From Aquimarina sp. BL5 (GTDB lineage: Bacteria; Bacteroidota; Bacteroidia; Flavobacteriales; Flavobacteriaceae): a DNA stretch of 64,000 nucleotides. Under the pieces are notes generated by a model. The model had not been told where the DNA came from, ran no database searches, and was given only the letters and a program-made list of their open reading frames with translations. Position numbers and translations under genes: made by a program. Location of the stretch: the NCBI RefSeq assembly GCF_003443675.1, contig NZ_CP031963.1, forward strand, positions 1,883,501 to 1,947,500. Direction: 5' to 3'. Shown here one piece after another: positions 1 through 8,116 of this stretch (positions are counted from its first letter, which is position 1; each line of letters starts with the position of its first letter).

Positions 1-151
1 AACTTTTCTTGAAAAAGAAAAAGCAATGATCTACTACTAAAAAACATGTCACGCTGCTTCTTATTATAGATAAAACTATTTAAGTTCAACATATTACCCA
101 TAGACTTACCAAAACACAATAAAAGTATATAGTATCAACACCTCCTCTTTC

Positions 152-235
152 TTAACATAATATTAAGAAACAACTTCTATTACAATAACATTAATAATCA
201 GTAGTAGACATAATATCTGAGTGTCTATAAATGTT
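152..235 (+). promoter_or_regulatory. Upstream region of peptide 1, shared with peptide 2
   Basis: Three blocks recur in the same order and spacing upstream of the second peptide gene: TTAACATA (152-159) followed by ATTAAG, an inverted pair AGACA-N11-TGTCT (206-226), and TATAAATGTT directly after it. The first block lies 54 bases before AGACA here and 53 at the other locus. TGTCT ends 40 bases before the ATG. A TTTCTTAA/TTAAGAAA inverted repeat (148-170) overlaps the first block. This looks like a regulator site plus promoter; the regulator is unknown. Confidence 0.6.
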
Positions 236-266
236 CAGAATTTAAATTATTTTAAAATCACAAATC

Positions 267-482
267 ATGAAGAAAAAAAAGTTCGATGGGTTATCCCTAA
301 ACAAAAATGTGATCTCTAAGCTTAATGGTCTAAGTATCAAAGGAGGTACTTTGATGTCTGCGCAGGACTGTCCAACAGGGGCTTTTAATTGCCCTACAGA
401 TGATGGACTTATATCAGCCGGTTGCCAAGTTATTAGTAACGAATGTCCCGAAACGGTTATAAGATGCCTACCTAAAGAATAA
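267..482 (+). CDS. GG-leader peptide 1 (RiPP/lanthipeptide-like precursor)
   Basis: This is a 71-residue peptide with a lysine-rich N-terminus, a leader containing LSLNKNVISKLN and SIKGG, and a Cys-rich remainder. The K-x-LNK-x(3)-LN...GG pattern matches leaders that Bacteroidota use for class I lanthipeptide-like and other GG-leader natural products. Cleavage after Gly28 would free a core of about 43 residues with five Cys and several Ser/Thr, which could hold thioether or disulfide rings. No LanB, LanC, radical-SAM or peptidase-transporter gene lies within this window, so maturation must be encoded elsewhere or the gene is an orphan. It is monocistronic: a hairpin terminator follows at once. 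Its upstream region resembles that of the second peptide at 2383. The leader type is clear; the product class is inferred. Confidence 0.75.
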   Translation: MKKKKFDGLSLNKNVISKLNGLSIKGGTLMSAQDCPTGAFNCPTDDGLISAGCQVISNECPETVIRCLPKE

Positions 483-503
483 GTGAACGAATTAGGTTCA
501 TTA

Positions 504-556
504 AAAATAGGAAAGGATAGTAATCCATTATTCTATTCTATCCTTTCCTTTCTTTA
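504..556 (+). terminator. Hairpin terminator after peptide 1
   Basis: An 11-bp perfect stem (510-520 with 538-548; GGAAAGGATAG and its complement) encloses a 17-base loop and is flanked by A-rich and T-rich ends. It lies 28 bases after the stop codon of peptide 1. Confidence 0.7.
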
Positions 557-864
557 CCATTTTAAATAAAATCTGACACCTTCAATATAAATATTCCTGT
601 CAAAAATTGGAAGAAATCAATCTAATTACTGATCAAAAGAGCATATAATAAGAAGAATATGGTCTTAGAAGATTTTGTTAAGGAATCGCAGGTATAAATC
701 TTACGCTTATAGATTATCTTGCAGATTTCGAAACCAGTTAGATGAGTGTTTTGTGATAAGCTAACACATACTTAGTATTAGAACCTCTATAAATTCACCA
801 TATCTAATCTTCGCATTTTCAGTATAATTCAGTGATAAAACCATCTGATTTTTATCAAAAAAGC
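557..864. other. Gene-poor stretch with a possible decayed reading frame
   Basis: No intact gene is seen. On the plus strand from about 602 to 745 one frame reads as protein-like segments (for example GLRRFC, then GINLTLIDYLADFETS) broken by stop codons, ending in TAG near 742. It may be the remnant of a lost gene, or chance. No hairpin or repeat stands out. Confidence 0.3.
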
Positions 865-872
865 TATATTTG
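865..872 (+). promoter_or_regulatory. -7 box (TATATTTG) for the gene at 902
   Basis: TATATTTG fits the Bacteroidota -7 consensus TAnnTTTG and lies 29 bases before the ATG. No convincing -33 TTTG was found at the expected distance. This suggests ordinary sigma control, unlike the two flanking peptide genes. Confidence 0.5.
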
Positions 873-901
873 CTCCTTCACAAACTCAGATCGTCACACA
901 C

Positions 902-2107
902 ATGAAATCATTATTTTGTTTTATTGTAGGTTTATTTTTTATAGCTACAGTTAGCGCACAAAGTCTTTATGAGGCTGGTTATTTTATTGATAATAATGGT
1001 AAGCGTACAGAATGCCTGATCAAAAAACTCACCTGGAAGAGTAATCCCACAGAATTCGAGTGGAAAAGAACCATATCCTCTAGTTCTAAAACAGAAACTA
1101 TTGAAAACATTAAAGAGTTTGCTGTTGGTGAAGACTATAGATTTAAAAGATACATTCTCCAATTTGATCTAAACGGAGATACTGTTGGAAAATCTACCAA
1201 ATCAAAAGATCCTAATCTTAGATATAAGAAAATATTTCTTAGAACAATCCTTAAAAGTAAAACAACACTATATCAATATTCTGAAAAGGGTGTGCATCGT
1301 TTTTTCTATACAGACCCAAACACCATATATCCTGAGTTACTTTTATACAAAGTATTCTACACTCCAGATGAGACTAAGAAACCCGGAAAAAAAATCATCC
1401 CACAAGAAAACAATACCTATCAGCAACAGTTACAAGAAAAGGTAAATTGCGAAAACCAGGATGTATCTAAACTAACCTACACCCAGCGTGATCTAAAAAG
1501 ATATTTTAAAAAGTATAATGAGTGTAAAGGAAATAAGATCGAATATATCATTCGCAAAAAAATCAATCAAACCAGAATTGGTATTGTAGCGGCTGTTGAT
1601 TTAAGTAGTTTTACTCATAACTCAATAGCGGGAAGTGCTGGAAATGTGAGTTATGAAGATATTTTTGTTCCTAGATATGGAATATTTGTAGAAACGTTTA
1701 TACCGTTTTCTAAAGTAGATTTAAGTTTCTTTTTAGAATCTACTTACAAAGCTTTTACAATGGATGGTCGTGATCTTGCGATCGCCAATAGTGAATTCGA
1801 ACTAGATTATAAAAGTATCAATGTGGCTGTAGGTCCAAGATTCCATATATACTTAAGTTCTAAATTCGAATTATTTCTAGAAGGTGGATTGACTGTAGAT
1901 TTTAATATTGGCACCGAATCTAATGTTTTTGCTGAAAATGAAATAGAAAATACCACAACAGACTATTTTTATGGCGGAGGTATAGGATCAGGACGTTTTA
2001 AAGTTGGTTTCAGACAATATACTAGTAAAAACATATCCAAAAGTACACAACTACCAGATTCTGAATTAACAACTTCTAGTGTATATCTTTCCGTAAATAT
2101 TTTTTAA
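902..2107 (+). CDS. Outer-membrane beta-barrel-like protein, unknown function
   Basis: A 401-residue exported protein. The N-terminal 19 residues form a signal peptide ending SAQ, typical of flavobacteria. Residues about 20-150 form a domain of beta-strand character with GYFIDNNG and RTECLIK, a pattern seen at the start of many Bacteroidota envelope proteins. A polar, lysine-rich linker follows (about 160-220). The C-terminal half (about 225-401) has alternating polar and aromatic strands, GGGIGSGRFKVGF and a final strand ending in F, as in porin-like barrels. The start is supported by the TATATTTG box 29 bases upstream. It stands alone between the two GG-leader peptides. Whether it is functionally linked to them, for instance as receptor or export partner, cannot be said from sequence. 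Confidence 0.6.
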   Translation: MKSLFCFIVGLFFIATVSAQSLYEAGYFIDNNGKRTECLIKKLTWKSNPTEFEWKRTISSSSKTETIENIKEFAVGEDYRFKRYILQFDLNGDTVGKSTKSKDPNLRYKKIFLRTILKSKTTLYQYSEKGVHRFFYTDPNTIYPELLLYKVFYTPDETKKPGKKIIPQENNTYQQQLQEKVNCENQDVSKLTYTQRDLKRYFKKYNECKGNKIEYIIRKKINQTRIGIVAAVDLSSFTHNSIAGSAGNVSYEDIFVPRYGIFVETFIPFSKVDLSFFLESTYKAFTMDGRDLAIANSEFELDYKSINVAVGPRFHIYLSSKFELFLEGGLTVDFNIGTESNVFAENEIENTTTDYFYGGGIGSGRFKVGFRQYTSKNISKSTQLPDSELTTSSVYLSVNIF

Positions 2108-2265
2108 TCTAAAAATAGTTTTCTAGTTTTTATCCATAATGAAAGTCTTTGAAATGTTTCGAAGACTTTTTGTTCGTTCTAACCAGGTAGTAAATTTATA
2201 ATAAACGACCTCAGTAACGAATTCAATCCAAGCAATCAAAGCTTCAACAAGTGAACTTCTTCTTT

Positions 2266-2348
2266 TTAACATAGATTTAAGTAACTATTCATCTCTATGA
2301 GATATTAACTCGTATAAGAGACATATGCCTTAAGTGTCTTTAAATGTT
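2266..2348 (+). promoter_or_regulatory. Upstream region of peptide 2, shared with peptide 1
   Basis: The same blocks as upstream of peptide 1 occur here: TTAACATA (2266-2273) followed by TTTAAG and AAC, the inverted pair AGACA-N11-TGTCT (2319-2339), then TTTAAATGTT. TGTCT ends 43 bases before the ATG at 2383, against 40 bases at peptide 1. This matching distance supports 2383, not 2344, as the real start. Confidence 0.6.
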
Positions 2349-2382
2349 TAAGGAAATACAAATCACTTTAAAACTTATTATT

Positions 2383-2610
2383 ATGTTAAAAAACATTTTA
2401 AATTTAAATGGAGTACAAAAATTAAAAAAAGAAGAACAAAAATCAGTTCAAGGAGGAAATCCTATCCTAATAGAAGCACCAAGTTGTAACTATTATTGCA
2501 GCGGCACAACCGCGAGATTAAGTAATGGAAATTATCTAAACTGCCCTGCAATTATTCATAATGCACCACAATGTAATGGAGATGACGATGGTATTGAAAT
2601 TTGGGCTTAA
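2383..2610 (+). CDS. GG-leader peptide 2 (bacteriocin/RiPP-like precursor)
   Basis: A 75-residue peptide with leader MLKNILNLNGVQKL, a Lys/Glu stretch and SVQGG, a classic double-glycine leader of the ComC/bacteriocin type found in flavobacteria. The predicted core after GG has about 50 residues with four Cys, an acidic DDD patch and a C-terminal WA. An in-frame ATG at 2344 exists, but it sits 4 bases after the conserved TGTCT element and would add 13 residues ahead of the normal leader, so 2383 is preferred. The core has no clear similarity to that of peptide 1, although the upstream regions match. No processing or export genes are adjacent. A strong palindromic terminator follows. Confidence 0.7.
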   Translation: MLKNILNLNGVQKLKKEEQKSVQGGNPILIEAPSCNYYCSGTTARLSNGNYLNCPAIIHNAPQCNGDDDGIEIWA

Positions 2611-2633
2611 TTAGCAATAAGTGAAATTCCAAA

Positions 2634-2665
2634 AAAAGGTGTAGAAGCTAGCTTCTACACCTTTT
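2634..2665 (+). terminator. Bidirectional terminator between peptide 2 and recQ
   Basis: A perfect 32-bp palindrome centred on AGCTAGCT, with an A-run on one side and a T-run on the other. It can end transcription from peptide 2 on the plus strand and from recQ on the minus strand (recQ stops at 2691). Confidence 0.85.
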
Positions 2666-2690
2666 AATATTTTTATATTTTTATATATCA

Positions 2691-4898
2691 CTAGTTAGCT
2701 ACATCACTAATAAACTTGATTCGGTATAGTCTTAGTTCTTCATCATCATAGTCACCATCAAACTCTTCAATAGCAGTATCTATTTTATCGTTTTCGGCTT
2801 CTATAAAATATTCATGAATTTCTTCTTGCTGATCTTCATCTAGTACTTCATCAATCCAGTACGTAATATTAAGCTTAGTTCCACTATACACGATAGCTTC
2901 CATCTCTTTAATAAACTCTGTCATATCCATACCTTTAGCTGCAGCGATATCATCTAATGGTAGTTTTCTATCTACGTTCTGAATGATATATAATTTAAGA
3001 CCGCTATTAGCCCCGGTGCTTTTTACAACAAAATCATCCGGACGCATGATATCATTTTCATCTACATACTTAGAAATAAGTGCCATGAATTCCTTTCCGT
3101 ATTTCTTAGCCTTACCTTCACCTACTCCGTGTACATTAGCAAGTTCTTCTATGTTTACTGGATATTTTAATGCCATATCCTCTAAAGAAGGATCTTGGAA
3201 TACAACAAAAGGCGGAACACCTAATTTTTTTGCTACACTTTTTCTTAAATCTTTTAGCATTCCTACCAATCGATCATCTGTTCCTCCTGCTTTACCCCCG
3301 GATTTAGCGGCGGTAATAATAGAATCATCTTTAGCTTCATTATATACATGATCTTCTGTCATCATAAAACTAACTGGTGATTCGATAAACTCTCTTCCTT
3401 TAGGAGTTATTCTAATGACACCGTATGTTTCTATATCTTTTTTTAAGTATCCAGCCACTAGTACTTGTCGTATTAGTGCCATCCAATATTTATCTTCTCT
3501 GGATTTACCAGTCCCAAAAAATGGTTGTTCGTGGGTCTTATGAGAAATAATCAATGCATTACTCTTACCGATTAGCGTACTTACTAAATCTTTGGACTTA
3601 TAAATTTCTCCAGTTTTACTCACCACCTTTAGTAGCAGTTGTACCTCATCTTTTGCTTCGTGTTTTTTCTTTGGATTACGAACGTTATCGTCCATATCCG
3701 CGCCATCTCCGGTAACATCGTCAAACTCTTCCCCAAAATAATGTAATATAAATTTACGTCTGGAGATTGATGTTTCTGCAAAAGCTACTACTTCTTGCAA
3801 AAGCGCATGGCCTATTTCCTGTTCTGCAACAGGTTTACCGCTCATAAACTTTTCCAGCTTTTCGATATCCTTATATGCATAATATGCTAAACAATGTCCT
3901 TCTCCTCCATCTCTACCAGCACGTCCCGTTTCCTGATAGTAACTCTCTATACTTTTGGGTATATCATGATGAATTACAAAACGTACATCTGGTTTATCGA
4001 TCCCCATACCAAAAGCTATAGTAGCAACAACCACATCCGCGTCTTCCATAAGGAACATATCCTGATGTTTTGCTCTCGTTTTTGCATCTAGTCCTGCATG
4101 ATAGGGAACTGCTTTTACACCATTTACTTCTAACGTCTGAGCAAGTTCCTCTACTCTTTTTCTACTTAAACAATATACGATACCACTTTTTCCGCTATTT
4201 TGTTTTACAAAACGGATAATATCCGCATCCACATTTTTTGTTTTAGGACGAATTTCGTAGTATAAATTAGGACGATTAAACGATGCTTTGAATGTTTTAG
4301 CATTGCTCATCGCTAAATTCTTAAGAATATCTTCTTGCACTTTCGGAGTAGCTGTCGCCGTAAGTCCAATGATTGGGATATTCTCTCCTATTCTCTTTAT
4401 AATATTCTTTAGATTTCGATATTCTGGCCTAAAATCGTGACCCCATTCACTGATACAATGGGCTTCATCAACTGCCAAAAAAGAAATCTTTTGTTCTTTT
4501 AAGAAATCTACATATTCCTCCTTAGTTAAAGACTCTGGCGCTACATAAAGTAGTTTAGTCACACCATTAACGATATCTTCTTTTACTCTCTTAACCTCGG
4601 ATTTATTAAGTGAAGAATTCAATACATGGGCTATTCCTTCTTCTGAAGAAATACTTCGAATAGCATCTACTTGATTTTTCATTAGTGCAATTAACGGAGA
4701 AACTACAATAGCTGTTCCTTCACACATTAAGGCAGGTAGCTGGTAGCAAAGGGATTTTCCACCACCTGTTGGCATAATAACAAAAGTATTTTGGTTGCTT
4801 AAAATACTTTCTATTACCTTTTCCTGCAATCCTCTAAATTGACTAAAACCAAAGTACTTTTTTAAAGCTCCTTGTAAGTCGGTTTTGTTCAAACTCAT
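2691..4898 (-). CDS. recQ: ATP-dependent DNA helicase RecQ
   Basis: A 735-residue 3'-5' superfamily 2 helicase for recombination and fork repair. Visible motifs are MPTGGGKS (Walker A, 42-49), DEAH (144-147) followed by CISEWGHDFRPEY (the aromatic-rich loop), and QETGRAGRDG (motif VI, about 322-331). Winged-helix (about 415-510) and HRDC (about 541-615) domains follow, then a C-terminal extension of about 120 acidic residues. The zinc-binding region (about 378-412) reads SRRKFILHYFGEEFDD and lacks the four cysteines of E. coli RecQ; I recall the same loss in other Bacteroidota RecQ proteins. A TATCTTTG box lies upstream. It is divergent from kdsD and ends against the shared palindromic terminator. 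Confidence 0.95.
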   Translation of the reverse strand: MSLNKTDLQGALKKYFGFSQFRGLQEKVIESILSNQNTFVIMPTGGGKSLCYQLPALMCEGTAIVVSPLIALMKNQVDAIRSISSEEGIAHVLNSSLNKSEVKRVKEDIVNGVTKLLYVAPESLTKEEYVDFLKEQKISFLAVDEAHCISEWGHDFRPEYRNLKNIIKRIGENIPIIGLTATATPKVQEDILKNLAMSNAKTFKASFNRPNLYYEIRPKTKNVDADIIRFVKQNSGKSGIVYCLSRKRVEELAQTLEVNGVKAVPYHAGLDAKTRAKHQDMFLMEDADVVVATIAFGMGIDKPDVRFVIHHDIPKSIESYYQETGRAGRDGGEGHCLAYYAYKDIEKLEKFMSGKPVAEQEIGHALLQEVVAFAETSISRRKFILHYFGEEFDDVTGDGADMDDNVRNPKKKHEAKDEVQLLLKVVSKTGEIYKSKDLVSTLIGKSNALIISHKTHEQPFFGTGKSREDKYWMALIRQVLVAGYLKKDIETYGVIRITPKGREFIESPVSFMMTEDHVYNEAKDDSIITAAKSGGKAGGTDDRLVGMLKDLRKSVAKKLGVPPFVVFQDPSLEDMALKYPVNIEELANVHGVGEGKAKKYGKEFMALISKYVDENDIMRPDDFVVKSTGANSGLKLYIIQNVDRKLPLDDIAAAKGMDMTEFIKEMEAIVYSGTKLNITYWIDEVLDEDQQEEIHEYFIEAENDKIDTAIEEFDGDYDDEELRLYRIKFISDVAN

Positions 4899-5001
4899 TA
4901 AATCGTTTAACTTTTATATACCAATTAAATTAAAATCGCTATCACTTAAACCTTTTTCCCCAATAAAGATCTAGTGGATTGTTCTTTTTTCAAAAAGTTA
5001 C

Positions 5002-5009
5002 CAAAGATA
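5002..5009 (-). promoter_or_regulatory. -7 box (TATCTTTG) for recQ
   Basis: On the minus strand this reads TATCTTTG, matching TAnnTTTG. It lies about 105 bases before the recQ start codon. No -33 TTTG is obvious. Confidence 0.45.
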
Positions 5010-5046
5010 AGCAAACAAAAAAATAGTAAGCTTTTTTTCAGCACTA

Positions 5047-5077
5047 TTTAAAATTCATAAGGTATTACATACCTTTG
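5047..5077 (+). promoter_or_regulatory. Promoter of the kdsD operon
   Basis: TTTA (5047-5050), a 19-base spacer, then TACCTTTG (5070-5077), close to the Bacteroidota consensus TTTG-N19-TAnnTTTG. It lies 52 bases before the TTG start of kdsD. Confidence 0.55.
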
Positions 5078-5129
5078 CATAATTAAAGATAATAAAATCT
5101 TTAATTATAACACGCAAATTTCATAAATT

Positions 5130-6095
5130 TTGAATACCCTCGATACTATTATTTCTTTTGCCCAAAAAACCATAAACGAAGAAGCTAAAGCTATTGCACA
5201 TCTGGAACAACTTATCGACCAGGAATTTGCTGAAGCCGTAAATACCATACATAATTCTAATGGTCGAGTTATTATTACTGGGATCGGTAAGAGTGCCATT
5301 ATAGCTTCAAAAATAGTAGCTACTATGAATTCTACCGGTACACCAGCTGTATTTATGCATGCTGCTGATGCCATTCATGGAGATTTAGGTAATATCCTTA
5401 AGGATGATGTAGTAATTTGCATTTCTAAAAGTGGAAATACGCCAGAAATCAAAGTACTTGTTCCCCTAATTAAAAACTTTAACAATACTTTAATCGGGAT
5501 CACTTCGAATAAGGAGTCTTTTCTAGGAAAAGAAGCAGATTTTGTATTACATGCTTTTGTAGAAAAAGAGGCTTGCCCTAATAATTTAGCTCCCACAACT
5601 AGCACAACTGCACAATTAGTGATAGGCGATGCGCTCGCTGTATGCTTATTGAATTTAAAAGGTTTTTCTAGTAATGATTTTGCCAAGTATCATCCTGGTG
5701 GAGCCCTAGGCAAAAAACTATATCTTCGTGTAAACGATATTACTTCAAAAAATGAGAAACCGGAAGTAAACGCAGATTCTAATATAAATGCTGTTATTGT
5801 AGAAATGACTGAAAAAAGATTAGGTGCTACAGCAGTAACTAGAGATAGCAAAATTATCGGTATCATTACGGATGGAGATTTGCGTAGAATGTTAACTACT
5901 AATACTACTTTTGAAGGATTGACCGCAGAAGATATTATGTCTCCCAATCCAAAACGTATAGATGTAAATGCTATGGCTGTTGATGCGCTGGATAGACTTG
6001 AGGAATATGGCATCTCGCAGTTGTTAGCAGAAGAAAAAGGAAAGTATGCAGGCCTTTTGCATATTCATGATCTAATGAGAGAAGGTATTTTATAA
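5130..6095 (+). CDS. kdsD: Arabinose-5-phosphate isomerase (KdsD/GutQ family)
   Basis: A 321-residue cytoplasmic enzyme that interconverts ribulose-5-phosphate and arabinose-5-phosphate, the first step towards the Kdo sugar of LPS. An N-terminal SIS sugar-isomerase domain (about 35-185) has GIGKSAIIASK, HAADAIHGDLG and CISKSGNTPE, followed by the family signature FAKYHPGGALGKKL. Two CBS domains occupy about 200-321 (ITDGDLRRML). The length matches E. coli KdsD. The start is TTG; no better in-frame ATG lies upstream, and the N-terminus from here aligns with what the family needs. It overlaps tatC by one base (TAATG), so the two are translationally coupled. The presence of lptB three genes on fits an LPS role. 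Confidence 0.93.
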   Translation: MNTLDTIISFAQKTINEEAKAIAHLEQLIDQEFAEAVNTIHNSNGRVIITGIGKSAIIASKIVATMNSTGTPAVFMHAADAIHGDLGNILKDDVVICISKSGNTPEIKVLVPLIKNFNNTLIGITSNKESFLGKEADFVLHAFVEKEACPNNLAPTTSTTAQLVIGDALAVCLLNLKGFSSNDFAKYHPGGALGKKLYLRVNDITSKNEKPEVNADSNINAVIVEMTEKRLGATAVTRDSKIIGIITDGDLRRMLTTNTTFEGLTAEDIMSPNPKRIDVNAMAVDALDRLEEYGISQLLAEEKGKYAGLLHIHDLMREGIL

Positions 6096-6934
6096 TGGCA
6101 AACAACAAAACAAAAGATCCACAATCCATGTCATTTCTGGATCATCTAGAAGAGTTACGATGGCATCTTATACGCTCTACCTTAGCAATAGTTTTAATAG
6201 CTATTTTTGCCTTTGTTTTTATAAAAAGTATTTTTACTAATATTATTTTTGCTCTAAGGGATCCTAATTTTATTTCTTATAGAGTTTTATGTGCTATTTC
6301 AGAAACCTTTGGTATGGAAAAAGGTTGTCTTGAAGAAATGCCTTTTAATTTTATTAGCACCGAAATGGCTGGACAATTCAGTGCTGCCATATGGACATCT
6401 ATTACAACCGGATTTGTAATAGCTTTTCCTTATATATTACATGAATTTTGGAAATTCATTTCACCTGCACTTTATGAAAAGGAACGCAAACATTCCAGAG
6501 GATTTATTATCGTATCCTCAATTTTATTTTTTATTGGTGTCCTTTTTGGATATTACATTATTGCTCCACTTTCTGTAAATTTCTTAGCTACTTTCTCTGT
6601 AGCCGAAGTTGTAGAGAATCAAATTAAAATAGGGTCTTACATATCATTAGTACGAGCTTCTGTAATTGCTTCTGGATTTATTTTTGAGCTACCCATAATC
6701 ATATATTTTTTAAGCAAAGTAGGACTAGTTACCCCAGAATTTATGAGACGTAATCGAAAATATGCTTTGGTTATTGTTCTTATCCTGGCAGCAGTAATTA
6801 CTCCTCCAGATATCTCTACTCAGATAATTGTTGCAATACCAATTCTTATATTATATGAAATAAGTATTTTCATTTCCAAAATGGTTGTCAAAAGAGAAAA
6901 TAAAAAAAATAAAAAGTTAACACCACAAACCTAA
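6095..6934 (+). CDS. tatC: Sec-independent protein translocase TatC
   Basis: A 279-residue polytopic inner-membrane protein, the twin-arginine substrate receptor. The N-terminus carries the TatC signature SFLDHLEELRWHLIRS. Six hydrophobic segments follow, with FISPALYEKERKHS in the conserved periplasmic loop and the usual AAVITPPD near the end. There is a long insertion between the first two membrane segments (about 55-95), common in Bacteroidota. It overlaps kdsD and the next gene by one base each (TAATG). No tatA/tatB is nearby, so the partner is encoded elsewhere. Confidence 0.95.
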   Translation: MANNKTKDPQSMSFLDHLEELRWHLIRSTLAIVLIAIFAFVFIKSIFTNIIFALRDPNFISYRVLCAISETFGMEKGCLEEMPFNFISTEMAGQFSAAIWTSITTGFVIAFPYILHEFWKFISPALYEKERKHSRGFIIVSSILFFIGVLFGYYIIAPLSVNFLATFSVAEVVENQIKIGSYISLVRASVIASGFIFELPIIIYFLSKVGLVTPEFMRRNRKYALVIVLILAAVITPPDISTQIIVAIPILILYEISIFISKMVVKRENKKNKKLTPQT

Positions 6935-7284
6935 TGAGTAACGTAGTAGAAGAGTTTAATGAATATAGAGAAAAAATGAATTCTCGTATTCTTGAAGATA
7001 ATAATAAAATTATCAAGCGCATTTTCAATTTAGATACCAATGCCTTTATGAAAGGAGCTTTGGATGTAAAAACCAAAGAATTATTAGGTCTTGTCGCTTC
7101 GGCAGTTCTAAGATGTGATGATTGTGTTCGATATCATTTAGAAACATGTCATAAAGAAGGATTAACTAAAGAAGAAGTGGTGGAATCATTAAGTATCGCA
7201 ACTTTAGTTGGTGGTACTATTGTAATTCCACATCTACGAAGGGCTTACGAGTATTGGGATGCATTAGAAGCAAAAGAATCTTAA
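6934..7284 (+). CDS. AhpD-like carboxymuconolactone decarboxylase family protein
   Basis: A 116-residue all-helical protein of the CMD/AhpD family. The AhpD-type active-site pattern is present as C61-DD-C64 with His68, and Cys72 follows. This suggests a thiol peroxidase or disulfide-reductase role rather than true carboxymuconolactone decarboxylase activity, which lacks the CxxC. It is third in the kdsD-tatC operon and overlaps tatC by one base. Its substrate cannot be told from the sequence. Confidence 0.85.
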   Translation: MSNVVEEFNEYREKMNSRILEDNNKIIKRIFNLDTNAFMKGALDVKTKELLGLVASAVLRCDDCVRYHLETCHKEGLTKEEVVESLSIATLVGGTIVIPHLRRAYEYWDALEAKES

Positions 7285-7362
7285 ATTCCAGATTTAAAAG
7301 AATAGTGTAAATTTACCAGCTCATTTTAGCAACACTTAAAATCTAAAGAAGTCATTCTGATT

Positions 7363-8103
7363 ATGAAGTTAAAAGCAGAAAATCTAATAAAGTCATACAA
7401 AGGCCGAAAAGTGGTAAAAGGAATTTCTCTAGAAGTGAATCAAGGAGAAATTGTAGGTTTGTTAGGACCCAATGGTGCTGGTAAAACCACTTCTTTTTAT
7501 ATGATCGTTGGTTTAGTAAAACCAAACGGTGGAAAAATCACTTTGGATAATACCGAAATTACCAAATTCCCTATGTACAAACGTGCTCAAAACGGAATTG
7601 GATATTTAGCGCAAGAAGCTTCTGTTTTTAGAAAATTAAGCATCGAAGATAATATATTAAGTGTTTTACAATTAACAAAGTTATCCAAAAAAGAGCAACT
7701 ACATAAAATGGAGTCTCTAATAGAAGAGTTTGGTTTAGGACATATTAGAAAAAATCGTGGTGATTTATTAAGTGGTGGAGAACGACGTAGAACAGAAATT
7801 GCCAGAGCATTAGCGACCGATCCTAATTTTATTCTTTTGGATGAACCTTTTGCAGGAGTAGATCCTGTAGCAGTAGAAGATATTCAACGTATCGTAGCGC
7901 AACTTAAAAATAAAAATATTGGTATTTTGATTACTGATCATAATGTACAGGAGACACTAGCTATTACAGATAGAACCTATTTAATGTTCGAAGGAAGTAT
8001 TCTAAAAGCTGGAAAACCTGAAGAATTGGCTGAAGATGAAATGGTACGTAAGGTTTATCTGGGACAAAATTTTGAACTTAGAAAGAAGAAACTGGATTTT
8101 TAG
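7363..8103 (+). CDS. lptB: LPS export ABC transporter ATP-binding protein LptB
   Basis: A 246-residue ATPase that drives LPS extraction from the inner membrane with LptFG. Motifs are GPNGAGKTT (Walker A, 35-43), signature [11 protein letters not shown] (about 134-144), [13 protein letters not shown] (Walker B, 155-167) and ITDHN (H-loop). The GGERRR form of the signature and the phrase FAGVDP are characteristic of LptB. It lies 78 bases after the AhpD-like gene and probably ends the operon that began with kdsD; the pairing with an LPS-sugar enzyme supports the assignment. It is convergent with the CapA-like gene. Confidence 0.95.
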   Translation: MKLKAENLIKSYKGRKVVKGISLEVNQGEIVGLLGPNGAGKTTSFYMIVGLVKPNGGKITLDNTEITKFPMYKRAQNGIGYLAQEASVFRKLSIEDNILSVLQLTKLSKKEQLHKMESLIEEFGLGHIRKNRGDLLSGGERRRTEIARALATDPNFILLDEPFAGVDPVAVEDIQRIVAQLKNKNIGILITDHNVQETLAITDRTYLMFEGSILKAGKPEELAEDEMVRKVYLGQNFELRKKKLDF

Positions 8104-8116
8104 ATCGATCCTTGTT

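Noticed and set aside
1185..1445. 86-residue frame inside the gene at 902-2107
   Set aside because: It is a shadow in another frame of a gene with signal peptide and conserved composition.
2344..2382. Longer start for peptide 2 (ATG 2344)
   Set aside because: It lies 4 bases after the conserved TGTCT element and would add 13 residues before a normal leader; distance from the shared element fits ATG 2383.
6934..7284. True carboxymuconolactone decarboxylase
   Set aside because: The CxxC with His is the AhpD-like redox pattern and there are no aromatic-degradation genes nearby.
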